A DNA stretch of 12,583 bases from Lentisphaerota bacterium. Its GTDB lineage: Bacteria > Verrucomicrobiota > Kiritimatiellia > RFP12 > UBA3636. Below the pieces are notes generated by a model. That model was not told where the DNA came from, did not search any database, and was given only the letters and a program-made list of their open reading frames with translations. Every line of letters starts with the position of its first letter. The stretch's first letter is position 1. The translations under genes were made by a program, and so were the position numbers. The DNA lies in NCBI GenBank assembly GCA_012514445.1, contig JAAZAI010000021.1, positions 1 to 12,583 of the forward strand. The letters are read 5' to 3'. This document shows positions 1-7,527 of the stretch, piece by piece.

Positions 1-576
1 GGCGTCGATCTTGTCGACCCGCAGGAAGTCGACCCGAGGCGGGAAGGACTTCGGGTCCGTGGGATTCGTCTTCGCGAGGTGTTCCTCGAGATTGGTGAAG
101 GCGTCCTTGTCGAGATCGCCGCCGGCGTCGGCGGGATCGACCGGATTGAGGCCGTATTGCGTCTCGTAGTCGTCGGGCATGCCGTCGCCATCGGAGTCCC
201 AGCCGGACCTGTCGACCTCCTCGGGCTGCTTGGCGCTGCAGTAGGTGCAGACGGCATCGTCCATCTTGATCGGCCAGCCGCAGGAGACGCAGGCGACGCG
301 CTCGCTCGCGACAAGCAGTTTCCCGGCCGAGAGTTCGATCGGGGTCTTCACGGCGGCCATGGTGGATTCGAAGACGGCGAGGTCGATCTCCTCGGCCTTG
401 GGGAACTTGGGCTTGAGGGAGTCGATCCGCGCCGTGAACTCCTGCTCCTTCCGTCGCTGCGAGTTCGAGAGGCTGATCAAGGCGGCGAGCGACAGCAGCA
501 ACGCGAACAGGACGACCACCACGAGGAGTTTGTCGTAATGCTTGCGGATGATGTTCGTCTTTTCGGTTCTTGCCAT
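1..576 (-). CDS. Amuc_1099-like pilus-system membrane protein with Cys4 knuckle and TSP3-type calcium loops (partial)
   Basis: Reading from ATG at 576 the frame is open for 192 codons and runs off the window, so the C-terminus is missing. Residues 17-38 form one hydrophobic membrane segment after a basic N-terminus (MARTEKTNIIRKHYDK), which predicts a cytoplasmic N-terminus and an exported remainder. Four cysteines are arranged as CVSC (96-99) and CTYC (110-113), a zinc-ribbon-like spacing. Next come Asp-rich loops: DSDGDGMPDDYE (127-138), a thrombospondin type 3/EF-hand-like motif, and a second loop around GGDLDKDAFTN (152-162). The gene starts 10 nt after the stop of the Amuc_1100-like gene, with only a weak ribosome site. 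Position fourth after the 1102-, PilM- and 1100-like genes matches Akkermansia Amuc_1099, a proposed partner of the secretin Amuc_1098. The family call rests on gene order and architecture; the start and domain content are read directly. Confidence 0.62.
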   Translation of the reverse strand, partial: MARTEKTNIIRKHYDKLLVVVVLFALLLSLAALISLSNSQRRKEQEFTARIDSLKPKFPKAEEIDLAVFESTMAAVKTPIELSAGKLLVASERVACVSCGWPIKMDDAVCTYCSAKQPEEVDRSGWDSDGDGMPDDYETQYGLNPVDPADAGGDLDKDAFTNLEEHLAKTNPTDPKSFPPRVDFLRVDKIDA

Positions 577-586
577 TGAAAACCGC

Positions 587-1615
587 CTATTCCGTTTCTG
601 CTGCTTCGGCCCCGGACTCCTGCCGGGGCTTCTCGAATGTGAAGACGTCCACGGTCATCTGCACCTTGACCGGAGCTTCGCGAAGGGCCCCCGAAACGAT
701 TCTCGACGTGCGGCCCGCCGGGGGCGCCTTGATTCCGGAGGCCTTGAGCGGATCCTCGTTCTTCGCCTTCTCCTCCGCCTTCGCGGGGAAGACGACGTCT
801 GGACCGGACTTCACGATCTGGAGGCCCGAGACCTGGGTGAAAGGCCACATCGCGTTGAGCGCGTTGAGCGTAGCGAAGAGCGACGCCTCGCGGGCGAGGA
901 ACACGAAGCCGAAGCGCTGGCGGTCCATTTCGACCGGGGCGTCCTCCAGCGGGGGGGGGGTCATCTCGAGGGCGAAGCCCGAGGAATCGGCGGCGGACGA
1001 CGCGCGCCGCGAAGCGCGACCTCCACGACGGGGCGCATCTTCGCCGTCCGAGGACGCGGCGCCGGTGTCGAACTCCTCGCGCCGAACCGATTCGATCTTC
1101 AGCACCTCCGCCGCGTAGAGCGTGCGGACGAGCCTGTCGACCATTTGCAACTGCCGCAGCAGCCGCGGCACATGACCCTTGGCGGCGGGGATGCCGCCCT
1201 TCGAGGGGTCGTAGCGGTCGAAGCTGAAGTAGAAGTCGGGCGCGATCACGGATTCGCCGCTCTCCGCCTTGGGAGCGGCCCGGCGCAGCGCGGAGATCGT
1301 CTCTTCGCACGTCAGGCGGAAGCTGCCCGGCGAATGCTCGCCCTCGACGACGACGGCGTTCGTCTTCACCGCCTCGGCCAGCGCCGCGTACTGCTCCTGG
1401 AAAAGCCGCTTGTTGACCTCCTCGGCCCCGATGTTCTCGTCGCTCGGGAAGGGCTTCTTGTCGTAGAAGGAGGACAGACGGCCCGAGGTCGACAGCATCT
1501 CCTGCCGATTGCGCGACGCGGCGCCGACGCCCGTGGCCGTGATGACCGCGGTGGCCACCACGAGCACAAGGGAGATCGCGCCTCCAACGGTCAGTGCCAG
1601 TTTCTGCTTTCTCAT
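587..1615 (-). CDS. Amuc_1100-like (PilO-type) pilus inner-membrane protein
   Basis: This 342-residue protein has a single N-terminal membrane segment (about residues 7-28) after MRKQK, then a mostly hydrophilic exported region. That is the layout of PilO-type platform proteins and of Akkermansia Amuc_1100 (317 aa), the outer-surface protein of that locus. ATG 1615 was chosen because it overlaps the preceding PilM-PilN stop as ATGA and has a GAGGTG site 9 nt upstream (1625-1630). A GTG at 1627 would add four residues but would sit inside that site. Residues about 184-230 are low-complexity and rich in Ser, Ala, Arg and Pro. They contain a TPPP stretch (219-222) encoded by a run of ten C on the coding strand. 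The C-terminal half (231-330) looks folded and beta-rich. A role in the pilus platform is inferred from its place between pilM and the 1099-like gene; sequence alone would not identify it. Confidence 0.66.
   Translation of the reverse strand: MRKQKLALTVGGAISLVLVVATAVITATGVGAASRNRQEMLSTSGRLSSFYDKKPFPSDENIGAEEVNKRLFQEQYAALAEAVKTNAVVVEGEHSPGSFRLTCEETISALRRAAPKAESGESVIAPDFYFSFDRYDPSKGGIPAAKGHVPRLLRQLQMVDRLVRTLYAAEVLKIESVRREEFDTGAASSDGEDAPRRGGRASRRASSAADSSGFALEMTPPPLEDAPVEMDRQRFGFVFLAREASLFATLNALNAMWPFTQVSGLQIVKSGPDVVFPAKAEEKAKNEDPLKASGIKAPPAGRTSRIVSGALREAPVKVQMTVDVFTFEKPRQESGAEAAETE
951..960. repeat. 10-bp G:C homopolymer inside the Amuc_1100-like gene
   Basis: There are ten consecutive G on the plus strand, read as ten C on the coding strand. 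They encode Thr-Pro-Pro-Pro at residues 219-222 of the pilus protein. The present length keeps the frame open. A gain or loss of one base would cut the protein about two thirds of the way along. No other mononucleotide run of this length was seen in the window; the next longest noted is eight C at 7264-7271. Confidence 0.95.
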
Positions 1616-3303
1616 TTCGCCGCCCACCTCGCACGCCAGGTCTCGTCAATCGTCCCCGGCACGACGGCGAGCTTCACCCTCAGGTGCAGCTCGGAGAGCT
1701 TGTCGTCTTCCTTGGACAGTTCGCGTTCAACACGGGAGCCTTCGCCGACGAAGAGCCCGCCGCTGGACGTCAGGTTCGCCAAAAGCACCTCGGCCGCCGA
1801 CTTCCCGGTGACCAGGCTGTCGAGTTCGCGCTTGAAGCCGCTGACGACCAAGTTCATGTAGCAGGACTCGCCGTCTTCCGACGTCTCGAAGGAGAGCGAT
1901 GTGAGCCACGTGTCCTTGATCATCGCCTTGCGCACGCCCGCGAGAATCTCGAGGAAGGACGCCCGCGAGGCCACCACGGTCGACAGGTAGTCCGCCTTGC
2001 CGGAGAACTCGGACGACTCCCGCTTGACGGCGTCGATCCGGTTCTGGCGGGATTCGATCCGGGCCAGCCGTTCCTTGACGACGCGGTTCTGGTTCTCGTA
2101 GACCGACTGGAGATTCTTGGCGTAGGAGAACCAGCACAGCAAGGTCAGGACCAGGCCCGCCACCGCGACGCCGAAGAACGGCAGCCGCCGCGAGAAGCGC
2201 CGTGCCGCCACGATCGCCGGCGGGGTGAGGTTGATCTCCACCGGGCACTTCATGTGGGAGCGAAGCGCCAGACCGACCGAAGCCGCCATGAGGAAGAGCT
2301 CCTCCGTGTTGTCCCGGAGGGGGTCCGCCACGGCGACGTTCGCAAAGGGGTTCAGAAACTCCACCTCGGCCCCGAGCTTCTCGCGGAAGAAGGTGTCCAT
2401 GTGCCGCGTCAGCGAGGCGCCGCCCGTGAGCAGCAGCCGCGTGGGCGCCGATCCCCCCTGCTGGCTTCGGTAGAAATTGATCGAGCGGGTGACCTCCGAA
2501 TGAAGACGCGTCACCACGTTGCGGACGACTTTCGAGACCTTGTCGGAAAGCTCGTCGTCCACGACGGCGTACGTGCCGCCGAGGGCCACGAAGCCGATCT
2601 CCTTCTTGAGCCGCTCCGCCTCCTGAACCGAGACCGAGAGGCTCCGGGCGATTTCGTTGGTGATGGTGTTGCCCGCCACCGGGATGCTGCGGGTGAAGAT
2701 CTTCGAACCCTCCACGAACACGAGGTTCGTCGAACGGGCCCCGATGTCGAGCACCATCGTGCACGCGTCGCCCGAGGCGTAGTTGAAGCGCACGCAGTTG
2801 TAGAGGGCGAAGGGAATCGCGTCGACGATCGCGATCGGAAGCCCGGCCCCCTCCGCGCAGGCCACCGCGTCCATCGCCGTCTCGCGCTTCGTCGCGACGA
2901 TCAGGGCGTCGACCTCGGGCTGCGCCTCCTCGGAGACAAGCTGATAGTCCCACACGACCTCGTCGATCGGGAACGGAAGGTTCTCGGAGGCCTCGTAGAC
3001 CACCATCTCGTCGATCTTGTCGGCCGAGACCGGCGGAAGCTTCACAAAGCGGGGGAAGACGGCGGAGCCCGACAGCATCGCGTAGAGCGGCGCCGCCTTG
3101 ATCCCGCCTTCCGCCATCATCTCCCTCACGACGCCGGCGAGAGACTCCATCGTCGGCGCGACCGCATCGGCCTGGCCTGCGTCCAGCGTCCGGACCACGT
3201 ATTTCGTCAGCACGAGGGAGGCGCCCTTCTTGACGAAGAACTCCCCGAGCACCAGCTTGCTGGCGCCCACGTCCAACGTGAGGATTCGATCGTTCGAGAA
3301 CAC
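1612..3303 (-). CDS. pilM: PilM-PilN fusion, Amuc_1101-like pilus assembly protein
   Basis: This 563-residue protein joins two normally separate platform proteins. Residues 1-350 are a PilM actin-like ATPase fold: phosphate-1 motif LDVGASKL (10-17), the PilM-typical FPRFVKLPP (83-91), phosphate-2 motif VLDIGARSTNLVFV (184-197) and adenosine motif LLLTGGASL (290-298). EINLTPP (356-362) follows. In free-standing PilN a similar N-terminal INL-x-P motif docks into PilM. A membrane segment (about 375-394) and a PilN-like periplasmic part to 563, starting with a coiled region, complete the chain. The start is GTG (3301-3303), sharing one base with the upstream stop (TAGTG), which suggests translational coupling. 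Its own TGA overlaps the next gene's ATG. Akkermansia Amuc_1101 is called PilM-like, and the gene order fits. It probably works at the inner-membrane face, linking the cytoplasmic ATP-binding domain to the periplasmic platform. Confidence 0.86.
   Translation of the reverse strand: MFSNDRILTLDVGASKLVLGEFFVKKGASLVLTKYVVRTLDAGQADAVAPTMESLAGVVREMMAEGGIKAAPLYAMLSGSAVFPRFVKLPPVSADKIDEMVVYEASENLPFPIDEVVWDYQLVSEEAQPEVDALIVATKRETAMDAVACAEGAGLPIAIVDAIPFALYNCVRFNYASGDACTMVLDIGARSTNLVFVEGSKIFTRSIPVAGNTITNEIARSLSVSVQEAERLKKEIGFVALGGTYAVVDDELSDKVSKVVRNVVTRLHSEVTRSINFYRSQQGGSAPTRLLLTGGASLTRHMDTFFREKLGAEVEFLNPFANVAVADPLRDNTEELFLMAASVGLALRSHMKCPVEINLTPPAIVAARRFSRRLPFFGVAVAGLVLTLLCWFSYAKNLQSVYENQNRVVKERLARIESRQNRIDAVKRESSEFSGKADYLSTVVASRASFLEILAGVRKAMIKDTWLTSLSFETSEDGESCYMNLVVSGFKRELDSLVTGKSAAEVLLANLTSSGGLFVGEGSRVERELSKEDDKLSELHLRVKLAVVPGTIDETWRARWAAK
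1625..1630 (-). promoter_or_regulatory. Shine-Dalgarno site for the Amuc_1100-like gene
   Basis: GAGGTG on the minus strand lies 9 nt before ATG 1615, inside the last codons of pilM. It favours that ATG over the GTG at 1627 and matches the GAGGTGG used by the first gene of the operon. Confidence 0.65.
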
Positions 3304-3935
3304 TACCGGCTCGCCTCGTAGCTGTCAATGTCGACCAAGGCGAACGGGGACTTAGACCGCTCGATCATGTAACCGTCCCGCTTCTTGACGCTCGCGTGAT
3401 CCGTGACGTTGGGGTTCGCCCACCATCTCGCCTGGGAGGAGAGGGACTCGGCCCCGACGCCGCTCTCGGCGATCAACTGGCCGTCGCGGAAGAACTGCAC
3501 CCCGATCCCGATCGGCTGTCCATGGCGTTCCATCGCCACGGGCAGGATCACCACGCCCGCCTTGCGGTCGCGGCCCTGCGCAATGTCCCGGTACTCGGAC
3601 GTGAGCGTCAGCAGCGAGAAGACCGGCTCGCCCTGCTTCGCCTTTTTGTTCTGCAGCATCACGGTGAAGGTGACCGTCATCTCGTCGATCCACTCGGGCG
3701 CGGAGTCGAACGTCACGTCGAGCACGCCCCAGTCCTTCTGCTTCGGGCTGCGGTTGCCCATCGAAGGCGCGCGCTGGAACATGTCGCGCCCCAGCTCGGT
3801 GACCTTCCGGATGCGGAGAATGTCGGAGGAAGGCGCCGCCGGCGCCGCGGCCTGGCCGCGAACCTCGCCAAGAAGGCAGAAGGCCAGCGCGCAGGCGACC
3901 AGCCCGATAGATGAAGACAGTCTTTGTGTTTTCAT
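3303..3935 (-). CDS. Amuc_1102-like exported pilus-system protein
   Basis: This 210-residue protein has a clear signal peptide: MKTQR, a hydrophobic core SIGLVACALAFCLLG (about 9-23), and a likely cut near VRG-QA (27/28). The residue before Cys20 is Phe, so a lipobox is unlikely. The mature part has alternating beta-type segments (for example residues 81-95 and 103-115) and no cysteine or recognisable enzyme motif. ATG 3935 was chosen because GAGGTGG lies 7 nt upstream; a longer reading from 3959 would place that site inside the coding region. It is the first gene of the minus-strand pilus operon, behind a plausible promoter at 4007-4035, and its TAG overlaps the GTG start of the PilM-PilN gene. 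The family name comes from position: in Akkermansia, Amuc_1102 sits directly beside Amuc_1101. It could be a periplasmic or outer-surface pilus accessory; no function is evident from motifs. Confidence 0.66.
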   Translation of the reverse strand: MKTQRLSSSIGLVACALAFCLLGEVRGQAAAPAAPSSDILRIRKVTELGRDMFQRAPSMGNRSPKQKDWGVLDVTFDSAPEWIDEMTVTFTVMLQNKKAKQGEPVFSLLTLTSEYRDIAQGRDRKAGVVILPVAMERHGQPIGIGVQFFRDGQLIAESGVGAESLSSQARWWANPNVTDHASVKKRDGYMIERSKSPFALVDIDSYEASR

Positions 3936-3942
3936 TGTGTTT

Positions 3943-3949
3943 CCACCTC
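3943..3949 (-). promoter_or_regulatory. Shine-Dalgarno site for the first pilus-operon gene
   Basis: GAGGTGG on the minus strand is 7 nt upstream of ATG 3935. It decides the start against an in-frame reading that begins at 3959. Confidence 0.75.
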
Positions 3950-4006
3950 GCATTCCCACGCCGCGTGAACAGCCATCGAAAACCCTGCGGCGACGAACGA
4001 GAGATG

Positions 4007-4035
4007 ATATTATCCTAATCGAAAGCCAAACTCAA
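4007..4035 (-). promoter_or_regulatory. Candidate sigma-70 promoter of the pilus operon
   Basis: On the minus strand, TTGAGT (4030-4035) and TAATAT (4007-4012) are separated by 17 nt. The overlapping GATAAT also resembles a -10. The stretch is clearly AT-richer than the coding sequence around it, and the predicted leader to ATG 3935 would be about 65 nt. The match is 4/6 for each hexamer, so this is a suggestion. Confidence 0.42.
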
Positions 4036-4096
4036 ATCAAAAATCACGTGGGAGCAAAGGCTTTCCGATTGATTCACGAGCCGCTTCGTGCTACTC

Positions 4097-4124
4097 TTGA
4101 AAACCATTTGACGCCTCGTAGAAA
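4097..4124 (+). promoter_or_regulatory. Candidate promoter for tkt and the downstream cluster
   Basis: TTGAAA (4097-4102) and TAGAAA (4119-4124) are spaced by 16 nt and lie about 40 nt before ATG 4163. A second -35-like TTGACG at 4108-4113 lacks a good -10 partner. The signal is weak to moderate; the divergent arrangement makes a promoter here necessary somewhere between 3936 and 4162. Confidence 0.32.
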
Positions 4125-4162
4125 AACTCCCGGTTCCGTCCGGTTCCGATGAAAGGTTCCCC

Positions 4163-6157
4163 ATGCGCAGCTTCTCCTCCGCCGAATACGCCTCCGCCGC
4201 CAACACCCTCCGCGGTCTCGCCATGGACGTCGTCCAGAAGGCCAACTCAGGCCACCCCGGCATGCCCATGGGCATGGCCGACGTCGCCGCCGTCCTCTGG
4301 CTCAAGCATCTCAACGCCTCCGCCGCCACCCCCCTCTGGCCCAACCGCGACCGCTTCGTCCTCTCCTGCGGCCACGGCTCCGCCCTCCTCTACTCCCTGC
4401 TCCACCTCGCCGGCTACCCCGTCTCGATCGACGACCTCAAGCGCTTCCGCCAGCTCGGCTCCCTCACCCCCGGCCACCCCGAGTTCGGCCGCACCCCCGG
4501 CGTCGAAACCACCACCGGCCCCCTCGGACAGGGCATCGCCAACGCCGTCGGCATGGCCCTCGCCCGGCACATGATGGCCGCCCGCCTCGACACCCCCGCC
4601 CAGCCCTGGTTCGACAACTATACTTATGTATTCTGCGGCGACGGTGACATGATGGAGGGCATCAGCCACGAAGCCGCCTCCCTCGCCGGCCACCTCAAGC
4701 TCGGCCGCCTGATCGCCTTCTACGACTCCAACAAGATCTCCATCGAAGGCTCCACCGAAGTCTCCTTCACCGAGGACGTCGCCGCCCGCTTCAAGGCCTA
4801 CGGCTGGAAGGTCCTCGCCATCGACGGCCACGACTTCGACCAGATCGACAAGGCCATCCGCAAGGCCAAGCGCAACCTCGACGCCCCCACGCTCGTCGTC
4901 TGCAAGACCGTCATCGGCAAGGGCAGCCCCAACAAGGCCGGCTCCGCCAAGGCCCACGGCGAACCGCTCGGCGCCGACGAGGTCAAGCTCGCCAAGCAGG
5001 CCCTCGGCCTTCCCGTCGACGCCGACTTCCACGTCCCCGAATCCGTCTACGCCCTCTTCGAGCGCCGCAACGCCGCCACCCGCCGCCTCGCCAGCCGCTG
5101 GAAGCGCCTCCACAAGGAGGCTCTCAAGGCCTCGCCCGAGTTCGCCGCCCGCTGGAAGGCACACTTCGAGCCCGAATTTTCCGACGCCCTCGAAGCCGCC
5201 CTCCCCTCCTTCGAGAAGCCCACCGCCACGCGCGCCGCCTCCGGCGCCGTCATCCAGGCCCTCGCCAAGGCCCTCCCCTGCTTCGTCGGCGGCTCCGCCG
5301 ACCTCGCCCCCAGCACCAAGACCTGGATCGAAGGGGCCGCCGCCGTCAAGACCGGCGACTTCGCCGGCCGCAACTTCCAGTTCGGCGTCCGCGAACACGC
5401 CATGGCCGCCATCCAAAACGGCATCCTCTACTACGGCGGCCTGCGCCCCTTCTCCGCGACGTTCTTCGTCTTCTCGGACTACCTCCGCCCCGCCGCCCGC
5501 GTCGCCGCCATCTCCCACCTGCCCGCCGTCTACGTCTTCACCCACGATTCGTTCTACGTGGGCGAGGACGGCCCGACGCACGAGCCGGTCGAGCACATCG
5601 CCGCCCTGCGCGCGATGCCCAACATGACGGTCATCCGACCCGCCGACCCGACCGAGACCGGCGCCGCCTGGCTCGCCGCCCTGCGCAACACCTCCGGCCC
5701 CACGGCCATCCTCCTCACACGCCAGAACCTGCCGGTCATCGACCGCGCCAAGCACCCCGGCGCCGCCATGCTCGCCAAGGGCGCCTACGTCCTCGCCCAG
5801 ACCGGCGAGGGCGCACCGGAACTGATCATCCTGGCGAGCGGCTCCGAGGTCTCCCTCGCCCTGAAGGCCGCCGAACAGCTCGCCGGCGTCAACGTGCGCG
5901 TCGTCAACATGCCCTCGTGGGAGCTCTTCGAGAAGCAGCCCAAGGCGTACCGCGACGCCGTCATCGACCCCGCCTGCCCCCGCCGCCTCGTCGTCGAGGC
6001 CGCCTCGTCCTTCGGCTGGGCCAAGTACGCCGGCGACCGCGGCGCCTACGTCACCCTCGACCGCTACGGAGACTCCGCCCCCTACCAGGACCTCGAGAAG
6101 GCCTTCGGCTTCACCGTCGAGAACGTCGTCGCCAAGGCCCGCGAACTGCTGGACTAG
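4163..6157 (+). CDS. tkt: Transketolase
   Basis: This is a 664-residue full-length transketolase, a thiamine-diphosphate enzyme. It moves two-carbon ketol units between sugar phosphates in the non-oxidative pentose phosphate pathway, in the cytoplasm. Diagnostic motifs are in order: SGHPGMPMG (29-37), CGHGS (69-73), GPLGQG (119-124), the cofactor motif GDGDMMEG (159-166) ending at Asn190, AHGEPLG (264-270), the catalytic Glu411 in FGVREHAM, HDS (461-463) and GEDGPTHEP (467-475). All three usual domains (PP, Pyr, C-terminal) are present and nothing is missing. ATG 4163 follows GAAAGG at 4151-4156. It ends with tandem stops TAG TAA, and the next gene starts 17 nt later. It is divergent from the pilus operon. 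Codon choice in the first two thirds is extremely C-ending and becomes more mixed (GCG, CCG, GTG) after about 5450. Confidence 0.97.
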   Translation: MRSFSSAEYASAANTLRGLAMDVVQKANSGHPGMPMGMADVAAVLWLKHLNASAATPLWPNRDRFVLSCGHGSALLYSLLHLAGYPVSIDDLKRFRQLGSLTPGHPEFGRTPGVETTTGPLGQGIANAVGMALARHMMAARLDTPAQPWFDNYTYVFCGDGDMMEGISHEAASLAGHLKLGRLIAFYDSNKISIEGSTEVSFTEDVAARFKAYGWKVLAIDGHDFDQIDKAIRKAKRNLDAPTLVVCKTVIGKGSPNKAGSAKAHGEPLGADEVKLAKQALGLPVDADFHVPESVYALFERRNAATRRLASRWKRLHKEALKASPEFAARWKAHFEPEFSDALEAALPSFEKPTATRAASGAVIQALAKALPCFVGGSADLAPSTKTWIEGAAAVKTGDFAGRNFQFGVREHAMAAIQNGILYYGGLRPFSATFFVFSDYLRPAARVAAISHLPAVYVFTHDSFYVGEDGPTHEPVEHIAALRAMPNMTVIRPADPTETGAAWLAALRNTSGPTAILLTRQNLPVIDRAKHPGAAMLAKGAYVLAQTGEGAPELIILASGSEVSLALKAAEQLAGVNVRVVNMPSWELFEKQPKAYRDAVIDPACPRRLVVEAASSFGWAKYAGDRGAYVTLDRYGDSAPYQDLEKAFGFTVENVVAKARELLD

Positions 6158-6162
6158 TAATC

Positions 6163-6169
6163 AAGGAGG
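6163..6169 (+). promoter_or_regulatory. Strong Shine-Dalgarno site of the first GYF-coiled-coil gene
   Basis: AAGGAGG ends 5 nt before ATG 6175. It is the strongest ribosome site seen in the window and fixes this start, even though the same frame stays open far upstream into tkt. Confidence 0.8.
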
Positions 6170-6174
6170 ACGAC

Positions 6175-7506
6175 ATGGCGGAGAAAAAAACGGCGGACGG
6201 CGGCGGACGATGGTTCTGGCGCGATGCCTCGGGCAAACCGTCCGGACCGGTCGATCTGAAGTCCATCCGCGCCAAGGTCGCCTCCGGCGACGTGTCCGCG
6301 CAGACGCAGGTCTCGCGGGACGGTGCGACGTGGTCCCTGGCCATGTCGCATCCCGAGCTGGGATTCGACTGCATCGTGCTCGAACTCGGCGAAAACCTCA
6401 ACGTCCTCGGGCCCTTCGCCCGGGACTACGTCGACCGCGCGGACGTCATGTCCGGCGTTCCCAAGGACGGCATCCTCTTCGTGCGCGGCGGCACCGTCGG
6501 CGAGGCGCTGCCCGCGCCCGCCGCCGGCGCGACGGGCGCCGCGCTGGTCGAGCGCGTCGTCGAAGCCGAGAAGGCGCACCGCGACAGCGACAAGGCGCGC
6601 CGCGCCGCCGAGGCCGCCCTCGCCGCCAAGGATCTGGAGTTCGACGCCGAGCGCCAGAAGCTCCGCGGCGAACTCTCCGGCATGAAGGCCGCCGAACTCA
6701 AGCTCAAGGCCGAACTCGACTCGCTCCGCGGCGATCTCGAAAACAAGGATGCCGGCGAACGCGACCGCCACGACCTCGAGGCGCGTCTCGTCGACGCCGA
6801 AACGCTCCTCGCCGCCGCCAAGTCCGCCGCCCATCAGGCCGAAGAGAAGGCCAAGGCCGCCGCCGCCCTGGTCGAAGACCTCAAGCGCAAGGCCGTCGAA
6901 CTGGAGGCCGCCATGGCCGAAGCGGAAAAACGCCTCGGAGACCAGGACGCCAGGACCGCCGACATGGAAAAGCGCCTTTCCGAGGCCGACGCGCGCCTCG
7001 ACGAGCGCGAATCCCGCTGCCTCGACCTCGAAGGCCGGCTGTCGGAGGCTCGGGAATCGCTGGCGGCAGCGGACAAGGCGCGCGACGCGGCGGAAGCCCG
7101 CGCAGGCGAGCAGGAGAGAAAGCTCGACGAAGCCCGCCAGACCCTCTCCTCCTTCCGCGAATCGGCGATCTGGCTGCGCGGACGCCTCACCGACCTCGCC
7201 GGCGAAGTCGGCGAGAAATTCTATTCATCCGACGAGACCACGCCCGACGAAACGCCCGACGAGCCCCCCCCGCCCGCGGCCACGGCCTACGCCGAAGTCG
7301 TTTTCGTCGAGGAGAAGCCCGTCTCCCCCGGCCCGGTCAAACTCCGGCCCGCGAAGCCCGCTCCCATGCCCTCTCCCGGCAACATGGCGAAGCTTTCGGC
7401 TATCGAAAACCAGCTCAAGCGGGAAATCAGCACCCTTGGCGCCGCGACGCCCAGCGGCCCCGGCGGGCGCGATGGCCTCATGGGCGTCTTCAAACGCAGA
7501 AAATAG
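6175..7506 (+). CDS. GYF_2-domain coiled-coil protein with proline-rich tail (paralogue 1)
   Basis: This 443-residue protein has no signal peptide or membrane segment. Residues 13-62 match the GYF_2/DUF4339 pattern: an aromatic start (WFW), a GP turn (24-25), an SGDVSAQT stretch and a W in RDGATW. Residues 66-108 hold a second, related half-unit containing VLGPF. A long, highly charged alpha-helical coiled coil follows (about 123-345), rich in Ala, Glu, Lys and Arg with no helix breakers. Then comes a Pro-rich segment (352-402, including PPPP) and a short helical end finishing GVFKRRK. The start at 6175 is set by AAGGAGG. It lies 17 nt after tkt and 21 nt before a paralogue with the same head architecture. 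GYF domains typically bind proline-rich peptides; what this one binds is unknown. The protein looks like a soluble, elongated scaffold. No enzymatic motif was seen. Confidence 0.76.
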   Translation: MAEKKTADGGGRWFWRDASGKPSGPVDLKSIRAKVASGDVSAQTQVSRDGATWSLAMSHPELGFDCIVLELGENLNVLGPFARDYVDRADVMSGVPKDGILFVRGGTVGEALPAPAAGATGAALVERVVEAEKAHRDSDKARRAAEAALAAKDLEFDAERQKLRGELSGMKAAELKLKAELDSLRGDLENKDAGERDRHDLEARLVDAETLLAAAKSAAHQAEEKAKAAAALVEDLKRKAVELEAAMAEAEKRLGDQDARTADMEKRLSEADARLDERESRCLDLEGRLSEARESLAAADKARDAAEARAGEQERKLDEARQTLSSFRESAIWLRGRLTDLAGEVGEKFYSSDETTPDETPDEPPPPAATAYAEVVFVEEKPVSPGPVKLRPAKPAPMPSPGNMAKLSAIENQLKREISTLGAATPSGPGGRDGLMGVFKRRK

Positions 7507-7527
7507 CAGTCGGAGCAGGGGGCGTCG

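Noticed and set aside
1594..3321. 575-codon plus-strand open frame opposite the PilM-PilN gene
   Set aside because: It is rich in Arg, His and Asp with no recognisable fold. The minus-strand product carries all PilM motifs.
4261..4276. Perfect 16-bp palindrome CATGCCCATGGGCATG
   Set aside because: It falls on codons for the invariant transketolase motif GMPMGM, so it is explained by coding constraint with C-ending codons.
4247..5755. 502-codon open frame antisense to transketolase, Gly/Glu/Val-rich
   Set aside because: It is a mirror of C-ending codons on the other strand. Its composition is extreme and no domain is visible, while the sense strand encodes an unmistakable transketolase.
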